From: Kuschelorhynchus macadamiae
Taxonomy: Eukaryota; Arthropoda; Insecta; Coleoptera; Curculionidae
NCBI GenBank assembly: GCA_030620095.1
Contig: JAUTXW010000326.1
Location: 595,501 to 659,500 of the forward strand
Direction: 5' to 3'
Length of the DNA: 64,000 bases
The notes beneath the pieces were generated by a model that saw only the letters and a program-made list of their open reading frames with translations, did not search any database and was not told the DNA's origin. Below, piece by piece: positions 1 through 62,150 of this stretch. Within the stretch, counting starts at the first letter, position 1. Each line of letters opens with the position of its first letter. Made by a program: the position numbers and the translations under genes.

Positions 1-1774
1 ATCGGTCTGTATGTACGCGGCATAGCATATCCGATTGACTCAAAATTTTGGTCATTGTCATGATGATACCATTTTATTAAAAATTCAATATGCGGCCTCA
101 ATAACTTAAAAGAATCATTAGTAAAAAACTGCTTATCAAGTGGATTTCAAAGTTTGGACAAAAATCAAGTTTGGTATAAGGATATATTCGTAAACTTTGG
201 GTGTGACGCCATTTTGACGGAATAAAATGACTGCCTAAAATGATTAAAAATACAGAAATTTTACCGTTTTTTTTTAATGTGTCAAATATTTCTTTTATTA
301 TAAAATGCCAAACACAAGTTTTATTTTAAGCAGTAAATTTTACAGTCATAAAGCGTGTATAATTATTTGACCACCCTTTTTTTCCCTTAATCATGAAACA
401 TGTCAGCCTAAACCTTATTTTTACTAGGCATGATTATTAAATTAGTTTCTATCTAAAAAATATAACTTTAGTCAATACTTTAAACTCAATAAATTACTTC
501 TCTATAATAGTTATATTTATTAATTAGAACATATTTAATGTGTTAAGAATTCCTAAAATTTTACTTCAGAAAATCTAAACAGACAACTTAATTGAAAAGA
601 TATTCAAAATGTGCAAAAATTGGGTGTGTAAATAGGTATTAGTAGTTAATATTATAAAGGTACACAAAAAAAGATCGTTGTGCAATAACTTTTATCGAAT
701 TTTTACACTTCCTGGACAATTAACAATTACTAGTCTTTAAAAAGCTGAAGAAAAGAAACTTGCTATTCAAATTAAATTTTACGGTGCTCTCATTTTTATC
801 CTGAAACATCAGATATTAAAATAAGATTTGATATTAATTTTAGATTTCAATAACATTAAAATATAAATCAGTTAAGTATATTTCGGTTAAAAAGTTTTCT
901 AATTACTAACTCAAAAATGTATATTTTTCTTTTTGTTAAAAATTAAAAAGAATCCAAGGTATTGATGTATCTTTACAACTGTTTTAACACAGACGTGTTA
1001 TAAACAATAAAACAATAAAAACGTGTATATAAAAATGTACGACGTAAACACTTCCATTCTTTAATTTTATTTCCTCATTAACTTATTTTTATCCAAATTG
1101 TTTCTATGGCATGGTTGAAATTATAAAAGTTGGAGTTGGCAGATATTTGAACGGTCAACTTTACATGACTGACTGTTTTGACGTGTTAACGATGGAAACT
1201 GCGAGTGAATAACGGATTTTCCAATATAATTACAGACGCACGGTCACTTTATATACCACAGAAGTTAATTCTTGTTACATTTCCTGCATAACAATATTAT
1301 ATATTATTCTCTAGACTAAAAATTCGCACATAAATTAAAAATATTGATTGAAATCTTCTGACGCAATGGTTTAAATTGATTAATTTGTTGAACGCAACAA
1401 AGAGTTCACAATGAGACTGTAACATTAAAAAATTAAAATATACTCTATTCTTTAATATATTTGTATCTAAATCGTACGTAAATACAAAAGTTTGCAAGTC
1501 CTTCAGTTTGTGACTACACATATAGCAATACTGTTGCCAGTTGTTGCGTTCCCCTTGACCCCTTGATGTCAATTTTGCTAATTTTCACTCAATTCACGAT
1601 TTATGAAGCAAGATGTTTAATTTGATTGCGTCCCTAATTCCAACTGACATAAGGCAAGGACTATACACCATAAAAATAATTTTTGGTTATTTTACGAAAA
1701 TAAAACAAAACAACGTTACTATTTTTTTAAGTCAAAGAGAAATGAGTGATAATTGTTAAAAATAACCTTAAGAT
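1..1774. other. 3' flank of the zinc-finger gene, repeat fragment at the left edge
   Basis: AT-rich DNA that must contain the 3' UTR of the gene. Bases 1-60 (around CGCGGCATAGC) resemble 44480-44540, so a dispersed repeat enters from the left edge. No convincing gene seen; the short open frames here have no recognisable content. Confidence 0.5.
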
Positions 1775-51782
<50,008 letters not shown>

Positions 51783-52708
51783 CTAAAATACAAGAATCTA
51801 TATTAGTAAATAAATTATTAACTCTAATTAATATAACCTAACCTAACATATCTGCCTAAAAACATGTCAGTACTTTACAGGTATATTCAGCAATATGCTG
51901 CGATATACATTTAATTTCATTTGTTTTCACTTTCACCTTTTAAAAGAAACTTACAGACTGTCTCTTCCTCTTAGAGAAAAGTTATTTAAAGGAAAAATAA
52001 AAACACTTTTATATGCAAAAAGATAAAATAAATTGAGCTATTACCGATAAAAGAAATCACACCAAAACATTGATAACTAAATTGGGACAGCTTCAGATTT
52101 TTTTTTCTATAGAACACCCCCCAGAACAATGAAAAATACTGGCCCTGTCGCGCCTACCATTTCTGAAAGTCCCATGATCAAGTGAGGTTTCTTTTGTCCA
52201 TTATCACACTTCTGCATTAATTTAGATTCTAGATAAAGCGGCAAAATTAAACGACATTCGCAAATTAAACATATTACAAATAGATCGATAGATAACTTTT
52301 TAATTTAACAATACATAAATTTACAATAAGCCAGTTGTCTATAGGACAGCATCAAATAAGGTTTAATTGGCAACTCAAAGATAGGTAATTAAAACTAATA
52401 ATACCGTAATACAGTTTTCTATAGAATTAAAAAATCTAAAACTAAACTTTAGAAACAACAATCACAATGCAATTTGTTAACCCTTATAATGTTTTTTTCT
52501 CTAAGGTGTTTTATGCACACTACTGGATGCTTCAATTCATCTAAGCCATTAGATATTGTTCGAATCTAGATTAGATGGTAAAGAAAAACAGTAATGTAAT
52601 TTTCATTTCTTTCCTATTTATAATTGGATTTGCAATCATCCAATGATAAAATAAATATTAAGTTATTAGCTAAACATGAAATGAACATAAAATAGATCAA
52701 CTTTACCT

Positions 52709-52860
52709 TAAAAACACAAGTATTTCAAAGTAAATTCATCAAAATAACTTGGAAATATAACTATTTGTATCAATGTACAGCAGCGGTGACTGTGACTGTC
52801 AGACCTCAGTTGGCCATGTGATAATTCCGCGCCATGCCTCACTTTTTCTTTGGCCGCAGA
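52709..52860 (-). promoter_or_regulatory. Possible 5' untranslated exon or promoter of the zinc-finger gene
   Basis: On the minus strand a locally GC- and CpG-richer stretch ends at a good donor (TTTTTAAG/gtaaag). It contains only short open frames beginning with ATG (8 and 4 codons), each closed by a stop. It lies about 0.9 kb upstream of exon A and fits a noncoding first exon, but nothing proves transcription. The right boundary is approximate. Confidence 0.3.
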
Positions 52861-53480
52861 ACACCCCATAGATTCTAATATATTAAGATTTAATGATTCA
52901 TTACAAACATTTTTTATTTATTTTCCAAAATTCTGTCGAGATAGTGATTTTTCAAAATAAAGATTTTAGACTTAAAAACTGTAAAATTTGATCATCTCGA
53001 CTCAGAGGAACATAAATTGAACATTTGGTTTAATTATTTATCTTTTGGGATATGTGAAAACGCGTTAATTAGTTTCCGCTAAAATCGTGAAAAACCCTTA
53101 AAAATAGCATTTTTTGCAAATGTCAATAACTTTATAATTATTTAACAAAAAAATAATTACTGCTTAAGACTAGATTGTGCAAGACATGGGTGTGCACTAT
53201 GTTTGAGTATAGCACTCATCTACTTTTATAAATATTGTTGTCAATAAGACAATAAATTATTTTATATAAAATAAATACAAATACGAATCTACATTTTTGT
53301 TTTAATAATTGTGGTTACTAAAATTTACATTTTAAAAGAAAATTAAAATTAAATAATCATCTAGGTCTTCTCTATCGAGAGAACCAAGAAACATTGTTCT
53401 TTATTAATCAGAGAACCAAGAAACGTTGTTTATTAATCAATCATTTATTTTAAATTTAATTCTTTGACAAGGTATTTCTT
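52861..53480. other. Upstream flank, short tandem duplication only
   Basis: AT-rich. Contains a two-copy tandem repeat at 53379-53410 and 53411-53439 (GAGAACCAAGAAAC ... TTTATTAATCA; 32 and 29 bp with a small indel and one mismatch). No gene seen. Confidence 0.6.
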
Positions 53481-54450
53481 AGTTCTGCCAATAGCATATT
53501 AATGATTTTCGGGATAGTGTATATTAGGCTTTTCTGACACTTAGTTGATTTTACAATTATAATAGTTACATTATTATTTTTGGCCTGCTTAGTGACAGTG
53601 GAGTGTAATACTGGCTGAAGGAGACTTTTAATTTTAGCTATATACCTAATTATTGGCCTGATATAAATTTGATTTATAAAACTTTTAACATTTTCAAAGA
53701 AATTTGTTCTAGAATATGTCTTTTCTTTGTTATATATAATTTTTAAAATGTACTCTTCCGTGGTTAATAGTTTAAATTAAGTTAATTAAATAATTGTTAT
53801 CTAACCATGCTTTTATTATTTTCAATGCATTTTCTGCTGATGTCACAGTCTCAGACCATGTTTTACCTTTGATTATTGTAGCAGTGTTATCCACAAAACA
53901 CTCTACATCCCCTACGCAATCTGGCAATTTGTTAAGTAGCTCATTTACATAAATGGAAAATAATATCGGGCTTACCACTGTTCTCTGTGACACATTGAAC
54001 CCCACCTTTCTTTGTTACTGATCAAATTGTTATTAATTTTAACATGTTATGTTCTATTTAGTAAATATAATTCAAACAAGTAATTTTTTTGCTTCATATA
54101 TCATTTTATTCAAGTTTAGTCAGTAAGGTTCAGTATTTCACAGTGACAAATAGATCACATTGGAGTTTTTATTATCTAAGAAGCAATCGTTGATGTGACA
54201 GCTTAGATAGGCAATAGAATTTTCAATAGTGTCATTTTCCTTAAATTGATTTGTTGGATTATCTGTATTGTTTCTTAATGTATTCCAAAAAATAGCTTTA
54301 TGCATTTCTTGACCAACTTAGATAAACTGCTGGTTAGTGCTATAGGTCAGTAGTTATTAAGTGTCTTTTTATGGCCAGATTTATGAATGCACTATGGGGT
54401 TTATAAAACATACTGGAAATTGCACTGTTTTCAAAAATCAAGTTAACCAG
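53480..54450 (-). pseudogene. LINE reverse-transcriptase remnant
   Basis: Minus-strand pieces in order: near 54350-54290 a block close to NNY.PIALTSSLSKLVKKCIK (NYRPI block); at 53772-54005 SPILFSIYVNELLNKLPDCV, CFVDNTATIIKGKTWSE and KIIKAWLDNN (palm region). The FADD-type catalytic motif reads FVDN, with the second Asp lost. Frames are broken and the interval between blocks is shortened. Confidence 0.75.
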
Positions 54451-55396
54451 ATTCATCAATTTTATTTATTTTTTTTATTTTTCAACTGGCTAGCGCCCAA
54501 TTACAATGATTAATATAAAATGTAAAGTAATAAGATAACATACAATGTATCATGTAACCTATATAATAATACAACACCAATAATAGCTTAATATAAACTT
54601 ATCGTAAATATGAAAACAAATCCATAAATGTGGGGTATAAATATTGAACTTAGAAAAACAGGACGTGAAGAGAAATCTAACTGAGGAAGGCAGTTTGCCA
54701 ATCTAGAAGCCCTAGATATAAAATTATTAAAACCATAATTTGTACGGTGTATGGGTACATGAAAACTAGCCAGAGAGCGGGTTACTCTAGGGGGTACGTG
54801 GAGACCCATTTTAGTAAGAAGGTACGGTACATCCACATTGCTCTTGAGTATTTTATAGAACATAACAAGGTCATGTTGTTTATGGCGCGAGGTGATTGAA
54901 GAAAGATTAAGCAAGGCAAGGATCTCGTCATCATTATGATTAGGTAAAAGGGGCATACTTAAGGAACTTGTGTTGCACTCGTTCAAGATGCTGAAAATGG
55001 AGGCTATAATGGGGCGACCAGACACTGGAAGCATATTTCAGATAAGGTCGAACCAATGCACAGTAGAGCCATTTAAGAGCCTTAATGTTATTGAAGTCGG
55101 CTGTATATCTCTTGATGAAACCAAGTATCTGAAGAGCCTTGGCAACTTTATTGTCAGGACATGGCCTTGCACTTGGAAGCATTAAGTGTCATCCCATTTC
55201 TCTGGCACCAGTCCATGAGGTTATTGATATCGTGTTGGAGCTTGTCACAGTCCTCCACACAGGATACCCTCGCATACAGTTTTAGATCATCCACAAATAA
55301 TAGAAAGCAACTATGCACAAAACCTTCGTGGATGTCATTTAAAAATACATTGAAAAGAAGGGGACCAAGATGAGAACCCTGCGGGATGCCTGAAAA

Positions 55397-56752
55397 GCAT
55401 TTCAAAGTCAAAGTCAAACATGCTTTATTATCAAAAGATGTAAATCTCATTGACAAAGCAAAAAAACTGTATATAAAAATTAAATTAAAACTACTTATTG
55501 TCTAATTGAGAATAAAAAAGCACACATACAAAAAAAATAACAAAAAAAAATGATAACTATATATATACATAAAACAAGATTCTAATTATTATATAATAAA
55601 AATTAATATATACATACATACACACCCATTACTGTTATATTCAGAGATTCATCAAGAGTATAGTATGCCATTCTTATAGCATAAGGTTCTAGTTCATTAG
55701 CTATCGTTCTTAATGCATAACAGCTGGAAGGTTTTTTTAAAAGTGCTTCAACATGAATATTAAAATTAAGTGACTTATCTATATTAAGCCCCAAGAACTT
55801 TACATTATCTCTGTTGTTGATAGGCATTGAGTGTAAATCTATCTTGTCAATAGTGCATCTAAAAATTATAACTTTTGTTTTGGCCACATTGAAAGTCAAC
55901 AAATTACTGTCAAGCCAGATTTTGACCCTCTTCAAGTCTTCAGATATCACTCCATCTAGCCCATCTGAGCCGGACGTGTGCCACAAAATGGAAGTGTCAT
56001 CCACAAAAAGAATGGAACTCGCCTTCAATATCAAGTGAGGCCAAATCGTTAATATAAATTAAAAATAAGAGTGGTCCCAGTACAGATCCTTGTGGAACAC
56101 CACAGTTCACTGTGACATTAACAAACAATGATCCATTTATATAAACGCTCTGCGGACTGTTAGGACTTAAACCAATTCAGGGACACATCCCTGAAACCAT
56201 AAACGTCCAGTTTCCTTAACAGTATTTCGTGACTGACACAATCAAATGCTTTAAAAGCCAGATTTTGACCCTCTTCAAGTCTTCAGATATCACTCCATCT
56301 AGCCCATCTGAGCCGGACGTGTGCCACAAAATGGAAGTGTCATCCACAAAAAGAATGGAACTCGCCTTCAATATCAAGTGAGGCCAAATCGTTAATATAA
56401 ATTAAAAATAAGAGTGGTCCCAGTACAGATCCTTGTGGAACACCACAGTTCACTGTGACATTAACAAACAATGATCCATTTATATAAACGCTCTGCGGAC
56501 TGTTAGGACTTAAACCAATTCAGGGACACATCCCTGAAACCATAAACGTCCAGTTTCCTTAACAGTATTTCGTGACTGACACAATCAAATGCTTTAGTCA
56601 AGTCACAAAACACCACCGCAGCAAGATCTCCCTCATTTAGACTAACATATAAGCAGTCCAGAAAGGTAAAAATGGCATCGTTTGTTCCCTTCTCGCTCTG
56701 ATATCCAAACTGGCTTATACTTAGAACAATAGATTTAGTTAAAAAAGACATT
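55397..56752 (-). pseudogene. 5'-truncated LINE inserted in the jockey-like LINE, with 343-bp duplication
   Basis: Minus-strand frames: SISQFGYQSEKGTNDAIFTF, VVFCDLTKAFDCVSHEILLR (56503-56751); then after a stretch read twice, GVPQGSVLGPLLFLIYINDL, SILFVDDTSIL, LKRVKIWLDSNLLTFNVAKT and VKFLGLNIDKSLNF. The 3' end carries the repeat TCAAAG/TCAAAG (plus sense, 55393-55410). A likely short target duplication AAATG flanks it. The catalytic FVDD is intact but frames are broken. Bases 55912-56254 are repeated directly as 56255-56597. Confidence 0.85.
55912..56597. repeat. 343-bp tandem duplication, apparently perfect
   Basis: The unit beginning AAGCCAGATTTTGACCCTCT at 55912 recurs at 56255. Landmarks throughout (GAGCCGGACGTGTGCC, TGATCCATTTATATAAACGC, AATCAAATGCTTTA) keep an offset of exactly 343 bp and I saw no mismatch. 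Confidence 0.95.
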
Positions 56753-59304
56753 TGATCTCATATGACTGGATATTACCAATCTTCACTATCTGGAGTCGTT
56801 CCGAAAGATAACTCTCCAAGCAGTCCAGCAGAGCACCACCAAGTCCAACCATACAAAGCTTCTAGACCAGCACACCGTGAGCTACCCTGTCCTCCTTCCA
56901 AGGTCCTCGCCAGGTAGTCGCCATGAGACAGAAGATTAGTCTCTGTTGATCCATTGGGCCGGAATCCAAATTGCTCATCAATTATACTTGGATTGATAAT
57001 AGAGGAAAGAAAATTACAAACCAGGCTTTCAAAAACTTTTGGGATGACACTCAGTATGGAGATAGGCCTGTAGTTATTTACCAACGTTCTATCCCCAGAC
57101 TTAAAAATTGGCGTTATAAAACTAAGCTTCCAGAAATCAGCGAAGGTGACTGAGAGCAGAGACTTGTTAAAAATGTGGGACCACTATACCACAAATTAAG
57201 CAACAATATAAGTGGCGATATGCCATCTGGGCTAGGTCCTTTCTTAATATCCAGAGAGTTAAACTTAGAATATATGTCGTAGATTCTAATACTGTACTGG
57301 GAAATATAAATACTATTGGAAGGGGAGTCGTATGAAAGGGTATTAAAAGTGTCCTGAGAGTAAACTGCAGAGAAGTAGTCCTTGAACATATCAATAATCA
57401 TCTGGCCTGAGAAACTCTTTCAGGTCCTCAAAGGAGAGTTTGTTAGAGAAACTGTTGCTTTTCCACTTTGAATTTACAAATCTCCAAAATTGTTTTAAAT
57501 TATACTAATATTACATCAATAGTTTTTGGGGATCAAAACTATCCTGAGATAGACTGGACCCTGGGTCAAGTGACAAAACATAATCCCTCTGCTGAAGAGT
57601 TTCTTTGGACTTACCAAAAATCGGTGCTCTACCAGTTGGTAAATTCTAACACGCGGTTTAGAGAGGGTACTGACCCATCCCTTCTTGACATATGGTTGGT
57701 GTCTGATGTGAGACTTATGACAGGGGTGGAGGTTGCTCCTCCAATTGGTAAAAGTGATCATGTAACCATATTAGCCACCACTCAGCTTATGTTAACACCA
57801 CTTACAAGGAAACTACAACTACGCAAAAGCTATTGGAAGGCCGATTATATCACAATAAATAACTTCATATCACAGTGGGTGCCTGATAGCAGTATCTCAC
57901 ATTTTCAAAACTGCGAAAGCCTCTTAACTGAGATCTCAGATACATACATCCCCTTGCAGCATCCTAAGAAGACATATAACAAACCATGAATCTCAAAGAC
58001 ACACATTAAACTGATAAACCGAAAAAGACGACTTTGGCATAGGTATCGAAACACTAACAGGGCGTGTAACTACGAACTGTACAAAGCTTCAAAAAACGAA
58101 GTCTCTATAGCATTGAGAAGGGCTAGAAATACATATGAGAGTAGTCTCCTAGAGCAAGGACCATTTAAAGGAGGGCAGCCAACTTGTGTCCGAGCCGCTC
58201 CAGGTAGCTGAGGTTTTCGCTATACAGTTTGACAAAGTGTTTATTCACGAGGACACCTCAAATATTCCACAACTTCCAGTGACCAGTTACTCTATACCAT
58301 CAATTGAGTCCATTGTTTTTACTCCAGAAAAAGTGGAAAAGGTATTGAACGACCTTAAAAGCTCTGCCAGTCCTGGACCTGTTAATGTGTCTCCCTTTCT
58401 GCTTAAAAACTGCCGAGCAACTTTATGCAGCATCCTTGATGATTCGATGACTGAGTCTTTCAATCGTGGCAGGGTACCCGAGATTTGGAAGGGTGCTGTG
58501 GTAATCCCCATATATAAAAAAGGAGACAAGCATCTGGCTGAAAACTACAGACCCATTAGTTTAACATCAATACCGGGCTAGTGTATGGAGAAGATCATTG
58601 CTAATGAAATCACAGAATTCCTTCAGATGTACCATGAGGGACTTGTGCTTAACCAACATGGAGTAACATCCAATCTGTTGTCTAACTTGGAACTATGGAC
58701 CAAGGCACTAGAGGATTACTTCCCAATGGACGTGATTTACCTCGATTTTGCTAAAGCATTTGACACCGTTCCCTTAAATAGACTTCTATGTAAGCTTAAC
58801 CATTTTGGCATCCAAGGTCCATTGCTCTCCTGGATGAGGAATTATCTGTCAGATAGGTATTGCCAAGTCAGGCTCTCTGGAAGGCATACAGTTATTAGTG
58901 GTGTTCCGCAGGGATCTGTGCTGGGTCCTCTCCTTTTTATAATATATGTATCTGACCTAGCAACAAACATGTCTTGTATGACTAGTATGTACGCAAATGA
59001 CACTAAAATATATGGTGATCCCACAAGTCATCACGGTAGTTTGGTGGAGGATCTTGCTGAGTTGGAGAGGTGGACGAGGGATTGGCTGCTCGAGCTAAAT
59101 ATTAGCAAGTGTGCAGTGCTTCACATTGGATATAACAACCCGCTTCTTGATTATCACATTGATAATAACTTACTAAAGAAAGTCACTGAACAGGTAGACC
59201 TCGGTGTTCGCATTTCACATGATCTGAAGTGGGAGCATCACATAAACAACATTGTGAAAAGGGCAAACTGCACAATATATCTAATTCGTAGATGTTTCCG
59301 CAAC

Positions 59305-62150
59305 ATTCAAATAGTTTATTATTAATTCAAATTCAAATAGTTTATTAAAAATTATTTTACAATTTACAATTCGTTTCAAAAATATATTTTAAACATTTAA
59401 AATATATACATAACATTTATTTACAGCACCTAACTGATTAAACAGCTGTATGTGCCAGAATTCAATATAAACAATATGTATAAACAGTAAACAATAATAA
59501 TAATGTGTACAACAACATTTACAACTCTAATAAAAATAAAAATATCCCATCCCCCCCTTATACATAATAAAAACTTACCATTAAAATAACATCACATGCT
59601 TTATTGTATATATTACAAACTAAAAACTCTAGAGAAGTATGCAAAATGGCTAAAAATGTAGTTTTTACAGTTCCTTTTAAAAAATTTTTGATTTCTTATT
59701 CCTCTAATGGATAGTGGTAAAATATTATACAATTTAGGACCAAGATATGTTAAAAATTTTTGATTAATATTTCTACTACTTAAAGGTATTTGAAGATTTC
59801 TTTGAGCATTACATCTAGTATTGTGTTGATGATTAACATATTGTTTTAGTTTATCTCTTGTATGTATGTATGAACAGGTTTCCAGAATATAGAGGGATCT
59901 TACATCAAAAACATCTTCGTTGTACAACAAAAATGTTGGATAACGTTTCTCTTTTTTGTATATCACCTTTAAAATATAATTTTGTACAATATTTAATTGT
60001 TTCAAGGTGGTTTTGTACAAACCTCCCCAAACCACGATTCCATATCTAATCAAAGACTCGACCAATGATTTGTATACCAACATCAGTAAACGCACAGACA
60101 ATATTTCACGGAGAACATAGAACTTATAAATCAGTTTTCTGATATTATTTTTTAACTTAAATATTTGATTTTCCCACTTTAAGTGTTGATCTATTATTAT
60201 CCCCAAATATTTTGTATGAGAGACTCCCTTAATGTCATCCTCAAAATTGTCCACTGAGATAGCAGAGAAATCTGCTATATAATTAGTCTTGCTCAAATTT
60301 AGAGTTAGTTTGTGATGATCTAACCAATGTTTTACTTTAAGCAGTCCCAATTTGACGCGCTCCCTCACACTATCCCAGCTATCCCCTGAAAAAAGCAGAG
60401 CTGTATCATCAGCATACGATATCATTGAGCCATTAATATCAAGGTTAGTTAGGGAATTTATATAGATTATAAATAAGATTGGTCCAAGAACTGTTCCTTG
60501 TGAGACACCTATTTTAATATTTAGAGGGTCACTGTAGGAGTCTCTAATCCTGAGTACCTGTTTTCTATTGGTTAAATATGATTTGAGTACTTGTAACGCA
60601 GTACCTCTCACTCCATAGCTATCAAGAATACTAAGAAGTTTTTCATGAGGCACTGTGTCAAATGCTTTTGCTAAGTCTAAAAATACAGCAATACTCTTCT
60701 TTCCGGCATTCAGTTTATCAGTAACCTGACCAGCCAGCTCACATATTGCGTCACATGTACTTAGCCCCCCCACGAAACCAAATTGAGTCTTTGATAGTAT
60801 GTTATTTACCTTTAAAAATTTAAGAAGTCGATCTTTGAGGCATTTTTCAAATATTTTACCAAAATTGTTCATTATGCTTATAGGTCTGTAATTATTAATA
60901 TCATGTTTATTTCCTGCTTTATGTACAGGATTAATTATTGTGGTTTTAAAGTGAATTGGAACAATTCCGGTTTTAAATATGAGATTAATGATATGAGAGA
61001 GTGGATTTAAAAGTTGTAGGTGATAAGTTTTAATGATCTTAGCGGGCACATTATCGATTCCAGGGGCACTGTTATTTTTAAGCGTATGTATATGACTAAT
61101 AAGCTCGTTATTAGAAGCTGGAAGGAGAAACATAGATGAAATGGATGTATAATCCATATATATGTCATCAGTTAAGGAGATTTTATCCGCCATTTCAACC
61201 CCAACATTTATAAAAAAATCATTACAGTAGTTAGCCATATCTTTGTCATTTTTAAACTTGTTTTCGTTATTTAATATATTTATTTCTTGATTATTATTAG
61301 TCTTTTTTTCATTGGTTGCCTCGGAAATTATTTTATAAATTTGTTTAATATCATTTTTACTGTCTTCAATTTTGTTCTTATAATAATTATACTTACATTT
61401 AGCAATAAGTTTATTTAACATGTTGCGATAGGTTCTATATTTGTGATGCAATTCCTGATTTTGACATTTTAGCAGCCGTTTTTTTAGTTTGTCCCTTTTT
61501 TTGATTGAGTGTATTATGCCATTTGTTATCCAGGGCTTCACTTTCACATACTCACGAATGTTAATAACTTTAGATACTTTTGATTGTTTATATATATTCA
61601 AAAAAATTTGATAAAAGGTATTCGTAGCTTCTTCAGAATCATTGGATTGTAAAACTGATGACCAATCTTGATTCTGTAGTAGATTTTTCATTTGCTTGTA
61701 ATCAACTTTTTCTATAGTAGTGCTTTTTATATTCCTAGAATGAATATTATTTTGTTTTAATATGATGTTTAACATAATCGGGTAATGGTCCGTTAAGTCA
61801 GAATTTAGCACAAAAGATTGGTAGTGTATAAGACCTGTTTTCAATTTTTTTCTTACAAACAAATGATCAATACAAGAAGCAGATGTAGAAGTAACCCTTG
61901 TATAACAATTTATATAGGGCACAAATCCGAAATTATTCATAGTAGACATATACAAGTTACTGCTATCATTATTAGTATCACAAATATTCAAATTAATGTC
62001 CGCAGTGAAAACCTCTATTTGGTTTTTTAAATTGCTTTCAAAATAAGTGTTAATATCCTCAATAAAGTGTAGTTGTAGTAACATGACACCGGAACTATTT
62101 CTCAAAGTCTACAAGACATATGTAATGTATATGTTTATAATAATGTATAT
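59305..62150 (-). mobile_element. 5'-truncated CR1-group LINE nested in the plus-strand LINE
   Basis: A minus-strand insertion carrying one long open frame (59613-62105) and a 3' UTR of about 300 bp. The 3' end is marked by a repeated block ATTCAAATAGTTTATTA at 59307-59323 and 59331-59347. The right (5') junction lies inside the endonuclease and is placed only to about 50 bp. Insertion was accompanied by loss of target sequence. Confidence 0.8.
59613..62105 (-). CDS. LINE ORF2 fragment: endonuclease C-terminus plus complete reverse transcriptase
   Basis: 830 codons without a stop or frameshift. Residues about 1-115 are the end of an apurinic-type endonuclease (FTADINLNI; SCIDHLFVRK; LTDHYPIMLNI with the terminal Asp-His pair). 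A basic linker follows. The reverse transcriptase runs from about residue 340: NNSAPGIDNVPAKII, NKHDINNYRPISIMNNFGKI, TQFGFVGGLSTCDA, IAVFLDLAKAFDTVPHEKLL, GVSQGTVLGPILFIIYINSL, MISYADDTALLFSG (catalytic YADD intact), KHWLDHHKLTLNLSKTNY, HTKYLGIIID. The C-terminus ends near FLTYLGPKLYNILPLSIRG. The open frame begins at a TTG after an upstream TAG; the first ATG is at 62085-62087. An undamaged frame suggests a recent insertion, although the copy lacks the 5' half of the endonuclease and any ORF1. Confidence 0.88.
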   Translation of the reverse strand: MRNSSGVMLLQLHFIEDINTYFESNLKNQIEVFTADINLNICDTNNDSSNLYMSTMNNFGFVPYINCYTRVTSTSASCIDHLFVRKKLKTGLIHYQSFVLNSDLTDHYPIMLNIILKQNNIHSRNIKSTTIEKVDYKQMKNLLQNQDWSSVLQSNDSEEATNTFYQIFLNIYKQSKVSKVINIREYVKVKPWITNGIIHSIKKRDKLKKRLLKCQNQELHHKYRTYRNMLNKLIAKCKYNYYKNKIEDSKNDIKQIYKIISEATNEKKTNNNQEINILNNENKFKNDKDMANYCNDFFINVGVEMADKISLTDDIYMDYTSISSMFLLPASNNELISHIHTLKNNSAPGIDNVPAKIIKTYHLQLLNPLSHIINLIFKTGIVPIHFKTTIINPVHKAGNKHDINNYRPISIMNNFGKIFEKCLKDRLLKFLKVNNILSKTQFGFVGGLSTCDAICELAGQVTDKLNAGKKSIAVFLDLAKAFDTVPHEKLLSILDSYGVRGTALQVLKSYLTNRKQVLRIRDSYSDPLNIKIGVSQGTVLGPILFIIYINSLTNLDINGSMISYADDTALLFSGDSWDSVRERVKLGLLKVKHWLDHHKLTLNLSKTNYIADFSAISVDNFEDDIKGVSHTKYLGIIIDQHLKWENQIFKLKNNIRKLIYKFYVLREILSVRLLMLVYKSLVESLIRYGIVVWGGLYKTTLKQLNIVQNYILKVIYKKEKRYPTFLLYNEDVFDVRSLYILETCSYIHTRDKLKQYVNHQHNTRCNAQRNLQIPLSSRNINQKFLTYLGPKLYNILPLSIRGIRNQKFFKRNCKNYIFSHFAYFSRVFSL

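Larger units (their letters stand above)
54456..57492 (-). pseudogene. Jockey-like LINE, split in two by another LINE
   Basis: The right part, 56753-57492, reads on the minus strand FWRFVNSKWKSNSFSNKL, MFKDYFSAVYS, KKGPSPDGISP, LVNNYRPISILSVIPKVFES, DEQFGFRPNGSTETNLL and, in another frame, LLDCLESYLSERLQ. The left part, 54456-55396, continues with SGIPQGSHLGPLLFNVFLND, LLFVDDLKLYARV (catalytic VDD), MDWCQRNGMTLNASKCK, ALKWLYCALVRPYLKYASSV and the C-terminal LPQLDFSSRPVF. The two halves are one copy: the sequence ending ... GATCAAATG at the right resumes as AAATGCTTTTCAGG at the left. Several frameshifts make it inert. The 3' tail is an A-rich run near 54460-54480. Confidence 0.85.

Noticed and set aside
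1297..1572. Minus-strand 91-codon frame downstream of the zinc-finger stop
   Set aside because: No domain or splice support; most likely chance within the 3' region of the gene.
52080..52222. A minus-strand open frame of 37 codons (MQKCDNGQKKPH ... IVLGGVL) that could supply the missing start of the zinc-finger gene
   Set aside because: A donor after codon 20 (GAAATG/gtaggc) would be in phase with exon A, but the site is weak, the frame is short, and the peptide looks more like a membrane-segment scrap. Not enough to call.
53379..53439. Short direct repeat considered as a CRISPR-like array
   Set aside because: Only two adjacent copies without spacers, in a eukaryotic genome; it is a simple tandem duplication.
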